DNA of 64,000 nucleotides from Ramlibacter albus (GCF_014297445.1 NZ_JACORU010000001.1:682001-746000); one strand, 5' to 3'. Positions 19,489 through 31,947 are shown, counted from the first letter of the stretch. A program made the numbers and translations. Notes: a model not told the origin generated them from the letters alone.

Positions 19489-19989
19489 ATGTTCCGCAGA
19501 ACCGTCGTCGCCCTCGGGCTGGCCGCCCTCGCCGCCACCAGCGCCCTCCTTGCCGGCTGCTCGGCCGCGGACGCGGCGCCGCAGTCCACTTTCGTGCTGC
19601 TCGACGGCTCGAAGCAGACCACGCAGGAGCTGCGCGGCAAGGTGATGCTGGTGAACTTCTGGGCGACGAGCTGCACGACCTGCGTCGCGGAGATGCCCAG
19701 GATCGTATCGACCTACGAGAAGTTCAAGGGCAAGGGCTACGAGACGGTGGCGGTCGCCATGAGCTACGACCCGCCCTCCTACGTCGTGAACTACACCGAG
19801 ACGCGCAAGCTGCCGTTCAAGGTCGCCATCGACAACACGGGCGCCGTCGCCAAGGCATGGGGCGACGTGCAGCTCACGCCCACGAGCTTCCTCGTGAACA
19901 AGAAGGGCGAGATCGTCAAGCGCTATGTGGGCGAGCCCGACTTCGCCGAGCTGCACCAGCTGATCGAAAAGCTGCTCGCCGAGGGCTGA
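19489..19989 (+). CDS. TlpA/ResA-like thioredoxin-fold lipoprotein
   Basis: A 166-residue protein with a lipoprotein signal (lipobox LLAGC, cysteine at about residue 24) and a thioredoxin/redoxin fold. The active site is SCTTC in NFWATSCTTCVAEMP. It probably acts as a periplasmic thiol-disulfide reductant or cytochrome-maturation aid, consistent with the cytochrome genes that follow. TAGAAT at 19474-19479 ends 9 nt before the ATG, so transcription may start almost at the start codon. Confidence 0.9.
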   Translation: MFRRTVVALGLAALAATSALLAGCSAADAAPQSTFVLLDGSKQTTQELRGKVMLVNFWATSCTTCVAEMPRIVSTYEKFKGKGYETVAVAMSYDPPSYVVNYTETRKLPFKVAIDNTGAVAKAWGDVQLTPTSFLVNKKGEIVKRYVGEPDFAELHQLIEKLLAEG

Positions 19990-20013
19990 TCGCCTCCGGC
20001 GCCGCTGCGCGCC

Positions 20014-20472
20014 TCAATCCTTGCGGAAGGTGTCGTGGCAGGCCTTGCAGCTGCCCGAGTTCGGGCTCCACGCGGCTTTGAGGTTGTCCAGGCTGCCGGT
20101 CTTGGCGGCGGCTGCCAGCTTGGTGATCTCGTCGTGCAGGCGGTCCTGGCCCTGTTTGAACTTGGCGGCCTCGCTCCAGACCTCGGGCTTCGCTCTCGTC
20201 TCTCCCTTGTCCGTCCCCGGCCCGAATCCGGCAAAGGGTAGCGTGTGCACGACGCTGATGACGTCCGCGTGGCGCGCCGCCGCGGCGGCGTCATAGGGCG
20301 CACGGCCGTTGGCCATCGCACCGAGCGCGCCGAAGTGAGTTGCCAGCACGGTCATGGCCGACCGCCGGTACTTGATGGCGTCTTCCGGCTTCTGGAACGA
20401 CTGCGCGAGCGCGGTGCCGGCCACACCCGCAACGAGGGTGGCGACGGCAAGCGAGACTGCAAACTTCTTCAT
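20014..20472 (-). CDS. Class II cytochrome c (cytochrome c'/c-556 type)
   Basis: A 152-residue periplasmic cytochrome with a signal peptide ending ALAQ (about residue 24), a four-helix-bundle sequence and one C-terminal heme site, CKACH. Such proteins are electron carriers or NO/CO-binding proteins. It is divergent from the cytochrome b561 gene at 20632, and the two may work as a pair. The start at 20472 (MKKFAVSLAVATLV) was chosen over a longer reading lacking a signal peptide. Confidence 0.92.
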   Translation of the reverse strand: MKKFAVSLAVATLVAGVAGTALAQSFQKPEDAIKYRRSAMTVLATHFGALGAMANGRAPYDAAAAARHADVISVVHTLPFAGFGPGTDKGETRAKPEVWSEAAKFKQGQDRLHDEITKLAAAAKTGSLDNLKAAWSPNSGSCKACHDTFRKD

Positions 20473-20631
20473 GGGACTCCTTCTCCGGGTTCGGTTTGTC
20501 CGGCGTGTTGCCACAGCGGCTGACCGAGTATCGTGAAAAAAGTTCGCCGCCGCAGTGGGGCCTGCGGGAATTCACTAACATCTCGGCTCCGCGGCGTGGT
20601 TCGCGGCCAACACAGGAAAGGTGTCGCCCGC

Positions 20632-21291
20632 ATGGCCACTCGCATCCGCGTCTGGGACCTCCCCACCCGTCTGTTCCACTGGGCACTCGTCGTGTGCGTC
20701 GTCATGCTCGTGGTGACCGGCTACAAGGGCGCGCTGGACTGGCATGCGCGGTTCGGTTATGCCGTGCTCACGCTGCTGCTGTTCCGGATCGTGTGGGGCA
20801 TCGTCGGTGGGCACTGGTCGCGATTTGCGACTTTCTTCTACTCGCCGCGCAGCGTCCTCGCGTACCTGCGGGGCACGGCGCACCCGGACCACCTCGTGGG
20901 CCACAACCCGCTGGGCGCCGGCTCGGTGTTCGCGATGTTGCTCGTCCTGCTGGCGCAGGTCGCGACGGGGCTGGTCGGCGACGACGACAGCTCGTTCACG
21001 GGGCCGCTGAACAAGTTCGTGGCCACAAGCAAGGGGCTGGCCGCCACCTGGTACCACAAGCGCATCGGCCAGTGGCTGCTGCTCGCCCTCGTGGTGCTGC
21101 ACATCGGCGCCGTGCTCTATTACCTGGTCAAGAAGGACAACAACCTGGTGCGGCCGATGCTGTCCGGGGACAAGGAGGTTGCGCACGAGGCACGTTCGTC
21201 GCGCGACGACATGGCGTCCCGCCTTGTCGCGGCAGTGATCCTGGCCGTGTGTGGGGGCGCCGTCTGGTGGCTGGTGTCGCTGGGCGGGTAG
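20632..21291 (+). CDS. Cytochrome b561 family protein
   Basis: A 219-residue inner-membrane protein with four or five helices and the heme-ligating histidines of Ni/Fe-hydrogenase-type cytochrome b (RLFHWALVV near the start, VVLHIGAVLYYL near the end). It probably passes electrons between quinones and a periplasmic c-type cytochrome; the divergent cytochrome c' gene is the obvious candidate partner. An AGGAAAGG sequence lies upstream of the ATG at 20632. Confidence 0.92.
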   Translation: MATRIRVWDLPTRLFHWALVVCVVMLVVTGYKGALDWHARFGYAVLTLLLFRIVWGIVGGHWSRFATFFYSPRSVLAYLRGTAHPDHLVGHNPLGAGSVFAMLLVLLAQVATGLVGDDDSSFTGPLNKFVATSKGLAATWYHKRIGQWLLLALVVLHIGAVLYYLVKKDNNLVRPMLSGDKEVAHEARSSRDDMASRLVAAVILAVCGGAVWWLVSLGG

Positions 21292-21330
21292 GCGGTAAAC
21301 TCCGTCGTCCCAGGGCTACCCCTCCCGCCT

Positions 21331-21828
21331 GTGGACACTGCACCTTCGCCTCTTGTCGAGCTGATCACGCCCACCCGACCGCACGAGCTCGACCTCGTGC
21401 GCGAGATCTTCCAGGAATACGCCCGAGGGCTGGGCGTCGACCTCTGTTTCCAGCAATTCGACCAGGAGCTCGCCGGCCTGCCCGGCGACTACGCGGCCCC
21501 GCGCGGCGCGCTGCTGCTGGCGTACGTGGACGGTGAAGTGGCTGGTTGCGTGGCCCTGCGCCCGATCGATTCGGTGGACTACGCGAACGCCGCGGAGATG
21601 AAGCGCCTCTACGTGCGCAAGGCTTTCCGCGGCTTCGGGCTCGGCCGGCAGCTGGCCGAGCGCGCGCTCGACGCGGCGCGGGCGGCCGGCTACGACTGCG
21701 TGCTGCTCGACACGCTCGACGACATGGAAGCAGCCCGCGCCCTCTACGAGGAGCTGGGGTTCGAGGAGATCCCTCCCTACTACCACAACCCCATCGCGGG
21801 GGCGCACTACCTCAAGGCGGATCTCTAG
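21331..21828 (+). CDS. GNAT-family N-acetyltransferase
   Basis: A 165-residue acetyltransferase. The acetyl-CoA-binding pyrophosphate loop is RKAFRGFGLGRQLAERAL, preceded by EMKRLYV (motif A), and ends ARALYEELGFEEIPPYY. The target is unknown. It starts at GTG 21331. Its TAG stop overlaps the TAG of the convergent peroxiredoxin gene in the tetranucleotide CTAG (21825-21828). Confidence 0.92.
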   Translation: MDTAPSPLVELITPTRPHELDLVREIFQEYARGLGVDLCFQQFDQELAGLPGDYAAPRGALLLAYVDGEVAGCVALRPIDSVDYANAAEMKRLYVRKAFRGFGLGRQLAERALDAARAAGYDCVLLDTLDDMEAARALYEELGFEEIPPYYHNPIAGAHYLKADL

Positions 21829-22334
21829 GCGCCGCCCGCCTGCTTGAGCATCGTCGCGGCGTCGCTCACCTCGAACTTGCCGGGTGCTTCGACGTTCAGC
21901 GATGCGACCTTGCCGTCCTTCACCAGCATCGAGCTGCGCTGGATGCGCGTGCCCATGCCGCGGGCGTTGAGGTCGAGGGTGAGGCCCGTGGCCTTGGCGA
22001 AATCGGCGCTGCCGTCGGCCAGCATGCGCACCTTGCCGTTGCTCTTCTGGTCGCGTGCCCAGGCGCCCATCACGTGCGCATCGTTGACGCTCACGCACCA
22101 GATCTCGTCGACGCCGGCCTTCTTCAGGTCGTCGAACTTCTCGATGTAGCCCGGCACGTGCTTGGCCGAGCAGGTGGGCGTGAAAGCGCCGGGCAGCGCG
22201 AACAGCGCGATGGTCTTGCCCTTGGCCGCTTCGCGCACCTTCACCGGGTTCGGGCCGATGCTGCAGCCGTTGCCTTCGACCTCGGAAAACTCCTGCAGGG
22301 TCACGTCGGGAAGCTCGTCTCCAACCTTGATCAT
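21825..22334 (-). CDS. Peroxiredoxin (Prx5/atypical 2-Cys type)
   Basis: A 169-residue peroxiredoxin. PGAFTPTCSAKHVPGY contains the peroxidatic cysteine in the Prx5/hybrid signature, which reduces hydroperoxides with thiol donors. The ATG at 22334 (MIKVGDELPDVTLQEF) was chosen over an upstream extension. It lies downstream of rpsQ but behind a strong terminator, so it is probably transcribed independently. Confidence 0.94.
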   Translation of the reverse strand: MIKVGDELPDVTLQEFSEVEGNGCSIGPNPVKVREAAKGKTIALFALPGAFTPTCSAKHVPGYIEKFDDLKKAGVDEIWCVSVNDAHVMGAWARDQKSNGKVRMLADGSADFAKATGLTLDLNARGMGTRIQRSSMLVKDGKVASLNVEAPGKFEVSDAATMLKQAGGA

Positions 22335-22351
22335 CGCTTGGCTCCAAAAAG

Positions 22352-22380
22352 AAAAACGGCCCACATTGTGAGCCGTTTTT
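22352..22380 (-). terminator. Rho-independent terminator after rpsQ (bidirectional)
   Basis: AAAAACGGC (22352-22360) and GCCGTTTTT (22372-22380) form a perfect 9-bp stem over an 11-nt loop that itself contains CAC...GTG. On the minus strand the stem ends in T5, directly after rpsQ. It closes the S10 operon at rpsQ. Confidence 0.85.
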
Positions 22381-22403
22381 GCTTGCTTGCGCAGCAGCGA
22401 GGG

Positions 22404-22673
22404 TTAAACCTCGACCGCCTTCTCGACCAGGCGGGTCGCAACCCAGTTCTTGGTCTTGGAGATCGGCTTGCTTTCCTGGATCTCGATGATGTCGCCCGTG
22501 TGGTACTCGCCCTTTTCGTCATGGGCGTGGTACTTGGACGACTTGATCACGATCTTGCCGTACAGCGCGTGCTTCACGCGGCGCTCCACCAGGACCGTCA
22601 CGGTCTTGGCGCGCTTGTCGCTCACCACCTTGCCGATCAAGGTGCGCTTGAGGGAGGTCTTGGCTTCCGTCAT
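22404..22673 (-). CDS. rpsQ: 30S ribosomal protein S17
   Basis: An 89-residue S17 ([19 protein letters not shown]; central KYHAHDE). It binds 16S rRNA early in 30S assembly. It is the last gene of the S10 operon here. Usually rplN follows, but here a terminator and a peroxiredoxin gene follow instead. Confidence 0.98.
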   Translation of the reverse strand: MTEAKTSLKRTLIGKVVSDKRAKTVTVLVERRVKHALYGKIVIKSSKYHAHDEKGEYHTGDIIEIQESKPISKTKNWVATRLVEKAVEV

Positions 22674-22685
22674 GTTCGCTCCTGA

Positions 22686-22889
22686 TTACTTGGCGGATTC
22701 CGCACGCTTTTGCGCCAGGATGGTCTTGGCGCGGGCGATGTCGCGGCGCGTGACGCGCAGCGATGCGGTGTTGTTGAGTTGTTGCGTGGCCTTCTGCATG
22801 CGCAGGCCGAAGTGGGCCTTCTGCAGGTCCTTCACTTCCTGTTCCACGGCGGCGGCGTCCTTGTTGCGCAGATCAGCAGCTTTGGTCAT
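22686..22889 (-). CDS. rpmC: 50S ribosomal protein L29
   Basis: A 67-residue L29, starting [19 protein letters not shown] and ending in a basic helix. The ATG at 22889 is chosen because the AGGAG Shine-Dalgarno is correctly spaced for it and directly abuts the alternative ATG at 22898. It lies between rplP and rpsQ. Confidence 0.96.
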   Translation of the reverse strand: MTKAADLRNKDAAAVEQEVKDLQKAHFGLRMQKATQQLNNTASLRVTRRDIARAKTILAQKRAESAK

Positions 22890-22905
22890 TTCCGTCATCT
22901 CCTGA

Positions 22906-23322
22906 TCAGGCGCCGATCTGGCGCGCAACGAACGTGGTGCGCAGCGGCAGCTTGGCAGCGGCCAGCTTGAACGCCTCGCGCGCGAGCTCCTCGGGCACGC
23001 CGACGATCTCGTACAGCACCTTGCCCGGCTGGATCTCGGCCACGTAGTACTCGGGGTTGCCCTTGCCGTTACCCATCCGCACCTCGGCGGGCTTCTGGGA
23101 GATCGGCTTGTCGGGGAACACGCGGATCCAGATGCGGCCGCCACGCTTGACGTGACGGGAGATGGCACGACGTGCCGCCTCGATCTGGCGCGCCGTCAGG
23201 CGGCCGCGATCGGTCGACTTCAGGCCGAAGTCACCGAAAGCCACCGAGTTGCCCCGGGTGGCGATGCCGGTGTTGCGGCCCTTCTGCTCCTTGCGGAATT
23301 TCCGGCGAGCGGGTTGCAGCAT
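22906..23322 (-). CDS. rplP: 50S ribosomal protein L16
   Basis: A 138-residue L16 ([17 protein letters not shown] at the start; [20 protein letters not shown] centrally), located near the peptidyl-transferase centre. Length and sequence are ordinary. It starts 2 nt after the rpsC stop. Confidence 0.98.
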   Translation of the reverse strand: MLQPARRKFRKEQKGRNTGIATRGNSVAFGDFGLKSTDRGRLTARQIEAARRAISRHVKRGGRIWIRVFPDKPISQKPAEVRMGNGKGNPEYYVAEIQPGKVLYEIVGVPEELAREAFKLAAAKLPLRTTFVARQIGA

Positions 23323-23324
23323 GT

Positions 23325-24254
23325 TTACTCTCCTTTACCGTCGGCCGGGGCCGGCGCGGCTGCCTTGCGGGCGACGCGCTTAACGGTAGATTTCGGCGCG
23401 TCGGACGGCGCGCCTGCGGTTGCTTCTTGCGGCTTGTCGGAGCCGTCGGTGGGCGCAGCGGTGGTGCCTGCAGCGTCGCGGCGCGGGCCGCCACGGCCGC
23501 CGCCGGGGCCGCCACGGCCGCCGCCAGGGCCGCCACGGCGGTCGCCGTCACGGCGCGGGCCACGCGGGCCACGGCGCTCTTCGCCCTCGGGGCGCGGCGT
23601 GCTGTCCAGGGACGGCACGTCCGTGCGGCCGAGCGTGTCGCCCTTGTAGACCCACACCTTCACGCCGATCACGCCGTACGTCGTCTTGGCTTCGGAGAAG
23701 CCGTAGTCGATGTCGGCACGCAGGGTGTGAAGCGGCACGCGGCCTTCGCGGTACCACTCGGTGCGGGCGATCTCGATGCCGTTCAGGCGGCCCGACGACA
23801 TGATCTTGATGCCCTGGGCACCGAGGCGCATGGCGTTCTGCATCGCGCGCTTCATCGCGCGGCGGAACATGATGCGCTTCTCGAGCTGCTGGGTGATGCT
23901 GTCGGCGATCAGCTGGGCATCGACTTCGGGCTTGCGCACTTCCTCGATGTTGACCGCGACCGGCACGCCCAGGCGGGTGGCGAGTTCCTTCTTCAGGTTC
24001 TCGATGTCCTCGCCCTTCTTGCCGATCACCACGCCCGGGCGGGCGGAGTAGATCGTGATGCGCGCGTTCTTGGCCGGGCGCTCGATCAGCACGCGGCTGA
24101 CGGCGGCGTTCTTCAGCTTGGTCTTGAGGTACTCGCGAACCTTGATGTCCTCGGCGAGCATGTCGCCGAAGTTGCGGTTGTTGGCGTACCAGCGGCTGTT
24201 CCACGCGCGGGTGACCGCGAGGCGGAAGCCGGTCGGATGGATCTTCTGTCCCAT
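23325..24254 (-). CDS. rpsC: 30S ribosomal protein S3 with long Gly/Arg-rich C-terminal tail
   Basis: Residues 1 to about 212 align with standard S3, including the KH domain loop [16 protein letters not shown] and the [19 protein letters not shown] region. The protein then continues to residue 309, about 75 residues beyond E. coli S3. The extra tail has RGG/GGR repeats (about residues 230-255), then an Ala/Pro/Lys-rich end. It is in frame with high-GC coding bias, so it is a genuine extension. The start at 24254 is [11 protein letters not shown]. Confidence 0.97.
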   Translation of the reverse strand: MGQKIHPTGFRLAVTRAWNSRWYANNRNFGDMLAEDIKVREYLKTKLKNAAVSRVLIERPAKNARITIYSARPGVVIGKKGEDIENLKKELATRLGVPVAVNIEEVRKPEVDAQLIADSITQQLEKRIMFRRAMKRAMQNAMRLGAQGIKIMSSGRLNGIEIARTEWYREGRVPLHTLRADIDYGFSEAKTTYGVIGVKVWVYKGDTLGRTDVPSLDSTPRPEGEERRGPRGPRRDGDRRGGPGGGRGGPGGGRGGPRRDAAGTTAAPTDGSDKPQEATAGAPSDAPKSTVKRVARKAAAPAPADGKGE

Positions 24255-24262
24255 GTTCTTCC

Positions 24263-24595
24263 TCAGTTCCCGACGGTCACGTACACGTGGCACGTGGGCT
24301 TGCTGATGCGGTTGCCGCGGCCCTTGGCGCGCGCCGTGAAGCGCTTGAGCGTGGTGCCCTGCTCGACGTAGATGGTCTTGACCTTCAGTTCGTCGATGTC
24401 GACGCCGTCGTTGTGCTCGGCGTTCGCGATCGCGGACTCCAGCACCTTCTTGACGATGACGGCACCCTTCTTCTGGGTGAAGTTCAGGATGTTCAGCGCC
24501 TGGTCCACCTTCTTGCCGCGGATCAGGTCGGCCACGAGGCGGCCCTTGTCCACGGACAGGCGCACGCCGCGCAGGACTGCACGAGTTTCAGCCAT
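24263..24595 (-). CDS. rplV: 50S ribosomal protein L22
   Basis: A 110-residue L22 ([20 protein letters not shown]-terminal [19 protein letters not shown]), whose loop lines the exit tunnel. Standard length; between rpsS and rpsC in the S10 operon. Confidence 0.98.
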   Translation of the reverse strand: MAETRAVLRGVRLSVDKGRLVADLIRGKKVDQALNILNFTQKKGAVIVKKVLESAIANAEHNDGVDIDELKVKTIYVEQGTTLKRFTARAKGRGNRISKPTCHVYVTVGN

Positions 24596-24607
24596 GATTG
24601 TTCATCC

Positions 24608-24886
24608 TCACTTCTTCACGACCTTCTTGTCGGCCGGGTGACCCTTGAAGGTCCGCGTGAGCGCGAATTCGCCCAGCTTGTGGCCGACCATCTGGTCGGT
24701 GATGTACACGGGAACGTGCTGCTTGCCGTTGTGCACGGCGATCGTCAGCCCGATGAATTCGGGCAGGATCATGGAGCGGCGCGACCAGGTCTTGATCGGC
24801 TTCTTGTCCTTGGTGGACACGGCCTTGTCGACCTTCGCCTGCAGGTGGTAGTCGACGAAGGGGCCTTTTTTCAGAGAACGAGTCAT
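24608..24886 (-). CDS. rpsS: 30S ribosomal protein S19
   Basis: A 92-residue S19 ([35 protein letters not shown]), part of the 30S head. Ordinary in length and position between rplB and rplV. Confidence 0.98.
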   Translation of the reverse strand: MTRSLKKGPFVDYHLQAKVDKAVSTKDKKPIKTWSRRSMILPEFIGLTIAVHNGKQHVPVYITDQMVGHKLGEFALTRTFKGHPADKKVVKK

Positions 24887-24898
24887 TGTGTCGACCCC

Positions 24899-25723
24899 TT
24901 ACTTCTTGCGGCGCGAGACGATGAACGTCTGCGTCCGCTTGTTGGCACGAGTGCGGTAACCCTTGGTCAGGTTGCCCCACGGATCGACCGGCGGCTTGCC
25001 CGTGCCGGTGCGGCCTTCGCCGCCGCCGTGCGGGTGGTCGATCGGGTTCATCGCGACGCCGCGCACCGTCGGGCGGATGCCCATGTGGCGCTTGACGCCG
25101 GCCTTGCCGAGCTGGCGCAGGCTGTGCTCTTCGTTGGCGACTTCGCCGATGGTGGCGCGGCACTCGATGTGGATCTTGCGGACCTCACCGGAGCGCATGC
25201 GGACCTGGGCGTAGGTGCCTTCGCGGGCCAGCAGCGTGGCCGACGTGCCGGCCGAACGCGCGATCTGCGCGCCCTTGCCGGGCTGCAGCTCGATGCAGTG
25301 GATCGTGGAACCCACCGGGATGTTGCGGATCGGCAGCGTGTTGCCCGCGCGGATCGGCGCCTCGGCGCCCGACATCAGCTGCGCGCCCACTTCCAGGCCG
25401 CGCGGCGCGATGATGTAGCGGCGCTCGCCGTCGGCGTACACCACCAGGGCGATGTGGGCCGTGCGGTTCGGGTCGTACTCGATGCGCTCCACCTTCGCCG
25501 GGACGCCGTCCTTGTTGCGGACGAAATCGACCACGCGGTAGTGGTGCTTGTTGCCGCCGCCACGGTGACGCACCGTGATGTGGCCGTTGTTGTTGCGGCC
25601 GGCCTTCTGGAACTGCGGCTCCAGCAGGGGCGCGTACGGCTCACCCTTGTACAGGTGGTCGCGCGAGATCTTCACGACGGCGCGCTGGCCGGCGGAAGTC
25701 GGTTTCATCTTGATGACAGCCAT
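24899..25723 (-). CDS. rplB: 50S ribosomal protein L2
   Basis: A 274-residue L2 ([19 protein letters not shown]; the conserved [18 protein letters not shown] contains the histidine near the peptidyl-transferase centre). Standard length; follows rplW by 2 nt. Confidence 0.98.
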   Translation of the reverse strand: MAVIKMKPTSAGQRAVVKISRDHLYKGEPYAPLLEPQFQKAGRNNNGHITVRHRGGGNKHHYRVVDFVRNKDGVPAKVERIEYDPNRTAHIALVVYADGERRYIIAPRGLEVGAQLMSGAEAPIRAGNTLPIRNIPVGSTIHCIELQPGKGAQIARSAGTSATLLAREGTYAQVRMRSGEVRKIHIECRATIGEVANEEHSLRQLGKAGVKRHMGIRPTVRGVAMNPIDHPHGGGEGRTGTGKPPVDPWGNLTKGYRTRANKRTQTFIVSRRKK

Positions 25724-25725
25724 GA

Positions 25726-26043
25726 TTACGCGGCCTCCCCGGAGAAGTTCAGCTCCTGGCCGGGCTTGAGCGTCACGTACGCCTTGCGCACGTTGTCGCG
25801 GCGGCCGACCGAGCGGCCGAAGCGCTTCTGCTTGCCCTTGGTGTTGACCACCGAGACGCCCTTGACTTCCACCTTGAACATCAGTTCGACGGCGGCCTTG
25901 ATCTCGGGCTTGGTGGCGTCCTGCAGGACCTTGAACGTGACGGCGTTGGTCTTGTCGGCAACATGGGTTGCCTTCTCCGAGACGATCGGAGCGACCAGCA
26001 CGGCCATCAGGCGGCCCTCGTCGTACTTCTTGGGAGCGCTCAT
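25726..26043 (-). CDS. rplW: 50S ribosomal protein L23
   Basis: A 105-residue L23 ([18 protein letters not shown]; ends [11 protein letters not shown]), the docking site for trigger factor and SRP at the exit tunnel. Its ATG overlaps the rplD stop (ATGA). Confidence 0.97.
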   Translation of the reverse strand: MSAPKKYDEGRLMAVLVAPIVSEKATHVADKTNAVTFKVLQDATKPEIKAAVELMFKVEVKGVSVVNTKGKQKRFGRSVGRRDNVRKAYVTLKPGQELNFSGEAA

Positions 26044-26660
26044 GCGAACATCTCCTTGAGCTTGTCGATCGCGCCCTTGGTGACGAGCACTTTCTTGTAA
26101 TGCACCAGACTCAGCGGGTCGGCGTAACGCGGCTCGACGACGAGCACGTTCGCGAGGTTGCGCGAGGCCAGGTACAGGTTTTCATCGACTTCGTCGGCGA
26201 TCACCATCACCGACTCCAGGTTCATCTGCTTGAACCGGGCGGCCAGCTGCTTGGTCTTGGGGCTGTCGAGCTTGAGGCTGTCGACCACCGCGATGCGACC
26301 TTCGCGAGCGAGCTGGGAGAAGATGGACGCCATGCCGGCGCGGTACATCTTCTTGTTGATCTTCTGGGTGAAGTTCTCTTCCGGGCTGTTCGGGAAGATG
26401 CGGCCGCCCCCGCGCCACAGCGGCGACGAGGTCATGCCGGCGCGGGCGCGGCCCGTGCCCTTCTGGCGGAACGGCTTCTTGGTCGAGTGCTTGACCATCT
26501 CGCGGTCCTTCTGCGCGCGCGTGCCTTGACGCGCGTTCGCCTGGAAGGCCACCACGATCTGGTGCACCAGCGCTTCGTTGTATTCGCGGCCGAAGACGGT
26601 CTCGGGCGCGTCAACCTTGGAAGAGGGCTGGCCTTGCTCGTTCAGGAGTTCGAGTTGCAT
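26040..26660 (-). CDS. rplD: 50S ribosomal protein L4
   Basis: A 206-residue L4 ([20 protein letters not shown]; the tunnel loop contains [16 protein letters not shown]). In E. coli L4 also represses the S10 operon by attenuation; whether that occurs here is unknown, but a terminator-like hairpin lies before rplC. It overlaps rplW by 4 nt. Confidence 0.97.
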   Translation of the reverse strand: MQLELLNEQGQPSSKVDAPETVFGREYNEALVHQIVVAFQANARQGTRAQKDREMVKHSTKKPFRQKGTGRARAGMTSSPLWRGGGRIFPNSPEENFTQKINKKMYRAGMASIFSQLAREGRIAVVDSLKLDSPKTKQLAARFKQMNLESVMVIADEVDENLYLASRNLANVLVVEPRYADPLSLVHYKKVLVTKGAIDKLKEMFA

Positions 26661-26662
26661 GG

Positions 26663-27355
26663 TTACTTCGCTCCCTTCGCCGAGGAATTACCAGCAGCCT
26701 GCGGCTGGGCCTTGACGGCAGGACGCACGGTCACGAAGCCGTTCTTGGCGCCGGGGACCGCGCCCTTGACCAGCAACAGCTGGCGGGCTTCGTCCACGCG
26801 GATCACGTCGAGGTTCTGGGTGGTGACGGTCACGTCGCCCATGTGGCCCGACATGCGCTTGCCCGGGAACACGCGGCCCGGGTCCTGGGCCATCGAGATG
26901 GAGCCCGGGACGTTGTGCGAGCGGCTGTTACCGTGGGAGGCGCGCTGCGAACCGAAGTTGTGGCGCTTGATGGTGCCCATGAAGCCCTTGCCGATGCTGG
27001 TGCCCTGCACGTCGACCTTCTGGCCGGCGGCGAACAGGTCCTGCACCGGGACGGTGGCACCGGCGGCGTACTTGCCGGCGGTGTCGGCGTCGACACGGAA
27101 TTCCTGGATGATTTCACCGGGCTCGACCTTCGCCTTGGCGAGGTGGCCGGCGAGCGGCTTGGTGACGCGCGAGGCCTTGCGCGCACCGAACGTGACCTGC
27201 AGGGCCACGTAGCCGTCGTTGTCTTGGGTCTTGACCTGGGAGACACGGTTGTTGGACACGTCCAGCACCGTCACCGGCACGGCATCGCCGTCGTCGGTGA
27301 AGATGCGCATCATGCCCACCTTCCGGCCCAGCAACCCGAGGCTGCTCAAGCTCAT
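26663..27355 (-). CDS. rplC: 50S ribosomal protein L3
   Basis: A 230-residue L3 ([36 protein letters not shown], including the conserved glutamine that is methylated in many bacteria). The ATG at 27355 ([10 protein letters not shown]) is preferred over a longer frame. It follows rpsJ after an unusually long 136-nt gap containing a terminator-like hairpin. Confidence 0.97.
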   Translation of the reverse strand: MSLSSLGLLGRKVGMMRIFTDDGDAVPVTVLDVSNNRVSQVKTQDNDGYVALQVTFGARKASRVTKPLAGHLAKAKVEPGEIIQEFRVDADTAGKYAAGATVPVQDLFAAGQKVDVQGTSIGKGFMGTIKRHNFGSQRASHGNSRSHNVPGSISMAQDPGRVFPGKRMSGHMGDVTVTTQNLDVIRVDEARQLLLVKGAVPGAKNGFVTVRPAVKAQPQAAGNSSAKGAK

Positions 27356-27427
27356 GTTGTTACTCCGTTGCTCTCGCCGCGCCTGCTGCAATTGGCCTGC
27401 GCGTTTGGGTTACGAGAGAGGGTTGAT

Positions 27428-27460
27428 AAAAAGCTCCGCGCACCCGTAGGCACGCGGAGC
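27428..27460 (-). terminator. Terminator-like hairpin between rpsJ and rplC
   Basis: On the minus strand GCTCCGCG (27460-27453) and CGCGGAGC (27440-27433) form a perfect 8-bp stem with a 12-nt loop, followed at once by T5 (27432-27428). It has the full form of an intrinsic terminator yet lies inside the S10 operon. It may end the tuf-rpsJ transcript, or act as an attenuator for rplC onward. Confidence 0.7.
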
Positions 27461-27491
27461 CCAAAATTATAGCAGTGATCCTACGGACGAG

Positions 27492-27809
27492 TTACTGCAG
27501 CTTGATTTCCACGTCCACGCCGGCCGGCAGGTCCAGCTTCATCAGGGCGTCGACCGTCTTGTCGGTCGGGTCGACGATGTCCATCAGGCGCTGGTGGGTG
27601 CGGATCTCGAACTGGTCGCGGCTCGACTTGTTGACGTGCGGCGAGCGCAGGATGTCGAAGCGCTTCATGCGCGTCGGCAGGGGCACGGGGCCCTTGACGA
27701 CGGCGCCCGTGCGCTTGGCCGTGTCGACGATTTCCGCGGCGGACTGGTCGATCAGCTTGTAATCGAAGGCCTTCAGGCGGATGCGGATCTTCTGTTGTTT
27801 GTCGGCCAT
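27492..27809 (-). CDS. rpsJ: 30S ribosomal protein S10
   Basis: A 105-residue S10/NusE ([38 protein letters not shown]). Besides its 30S role it is the NusE antitermination factor. It begins 2 nt after tuf and is separated from rplC by a terminator-like hairpin, so it may be transcribed mainly with tuf. Confidence 0.98.
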   Translation of the reverse strand: MADKQQKIRIRLKAFDYKLIDQSAAEIVDTAKRTGAVVKGPVPLPTRMKRFDILRSPHVNKSSRDQFEIRTHQRLMDIVDPTDKTVDALMKLDLPAGVDVEIKLQ

Positions 27810-27811
27810 GA

Positions 27812-29002
<1,191 letters not shown>

Positions 29003-29042
29003 GTCTTTTCCTTGAAAGAGCAATGCCGGTGTATTGGTTTTA

Positions 29043-29104
29043 GGTCTGCACTGCGGTGCTTGTTCCCTCGCCAACCGGCAACGAGGGGCCCGCAGTCGCA
29101 GACC
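29043..29104 (-). other. Large compound hairpin upstream of tuf
   Basis: GGTCTGC-ACTGCGG (29043-29056) pairs with CCGCAGT-C-GCAGACC (29090-29104), a 14-bp stem with a single bulged C. Inside it CCCTCG (29065-29070) pairs with CGAGGG (29082-29087). No T-run follows, so it is not a terminator. A processing site or a structured 5' leader of tuf is possible. Confidence 0.6.
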
Positions 29105-29119
29105 GAACTCTTGATCAGA

Positions 29120-29157
29120 GGGGACAGTGCAACCGCTTCGCTTGTTGGTCTGTCCCC
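29120..29157 (-). other. Hairpin just after fusA
   Basis: GGGGACAG (29120-29127) pairs perfectly with CTGTCCCC (29150-29157); within the loop GTTG/CAAC can extend the helix. It starts 6 nt after the fusA stop on the minus strand and lacks a T-run. It could protect the fusA 3' end or be a processing signal. Confidence 0.55.
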
Positions 29158-29163
29158 ATGCAC

Positions 29164-31266
<2,103 letters not shown>

Positions 31267-31292
31267 GATGGTCTTTCAGTTCAATGGGGAAC

Positions 31293-31311
31293 GGCCCGCT
31301 CGTGGCGGGCC
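31293..31311 (-). other. Hairpin between rpsG and fusA
   Basis: GGCCCGC (31293-31299) and GCGGGCC (31305-31311) form a perfect 7-bp stem with a 5-nt loop in the 69-nt gap before fusA. There is no T-run, so it is not an intrinsic terminator. It resembles the other hairpins in these ribosomal operons. Confidence 0.5.
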
Positions 31312-31335
31312 CGCTCCACTGGATTGGGACGGTTC

Positions 31336-31806
31336 TTAGAAGCGGAAGTGGCTGAAGGCCTTGTTGGCCTCGGCCATGCGATGGACTTCGTCGCGCTTCT
31401 TCATGGCGCCGCCGCGTCCTTCGGTGGCTTCCATGAGTTCGTTGGCCAGGCGCTGGGCCATGGACTTCTCGCCGCGCTTCTTGGCGGCTTCCTTCAGCCA
31501 GCGCATGGACAGCGCCAGACGGCGCACGGGGCGAACTTCCACCGGCACCTGGTAGTTGGCGCCGCCCACCCGGCGCGACTTCACTTCGACCATCGGCTTG
31601 ACGTTGTTGATCGCGATGGTGAAGGTCTCGAGCGGGTCCTTGCCCGACTTCTTCTCGATCTGCTCGAGCGCGCCGTACACGATGCGCTCGGCGACCGCCT
31701 TCTTGCCGCCTTGCATGATCACGTTCATGAACTTGGCGAGCTCGACATTGCCGAACTTGGGATCCGGCAGGATTTCACGTTTAGGGACTTCACGACGACG
31801 CGGCAT
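31336..31806 (-). CDS. rpsG: 30S ribosomal protein S7
   Basis: A 156-residue S7 ([37 protein letters not shown]). It nucleates 30S head assembly and in E. coli represses the str operon by binding the rpsL-rpsG gap. Here that gap (31807-31947) can form hairpins, including GACCC/GGGTC. Confidence 0.98.
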   Translation of the reverse strand: MPRRREVPKREILPDPKFGNVELAKFMNVIMQGGKKAVAERIVYGALEQIEKKSGKDPLETFTIAINNVKPMVEVKSRRVGGANYQVPVEVRPVRRLALSMRWLKEAAKKRGEKSMAQRLANELMEATEGRGGAMKKRDEVHRMAEANKAFSHFRF

Positions 31807-31878
31807 TTCAATTCACCTCTCAATTTGCTTCAGCTGGCCTCTGGGGCCCAGGGAGCCATCCTGGCTACCCGCTTACTC

Positions 31879-31894
31879 GACCCGAAAGTGGGTC
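31879..31894 (-). other. Hairpin in the rpsL-rpsG gap
   Basis: GACCC (31879-31883) and GGGTC (31890-31894) enclose a 6-nt loop; a second small stem, AGCCA/TGGCT, lies nearby (31854-31866). The rpsL-rpsG gap is the S7 repressor target in E. coli, but equivalence here is untested. Confidence 0.4.
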
Positions 31895-31947
31895 ACTACG
31901 CTCGATTCGCCTGCCGAGGCGTTCGAGCACCGACAAACGAAAACTTA

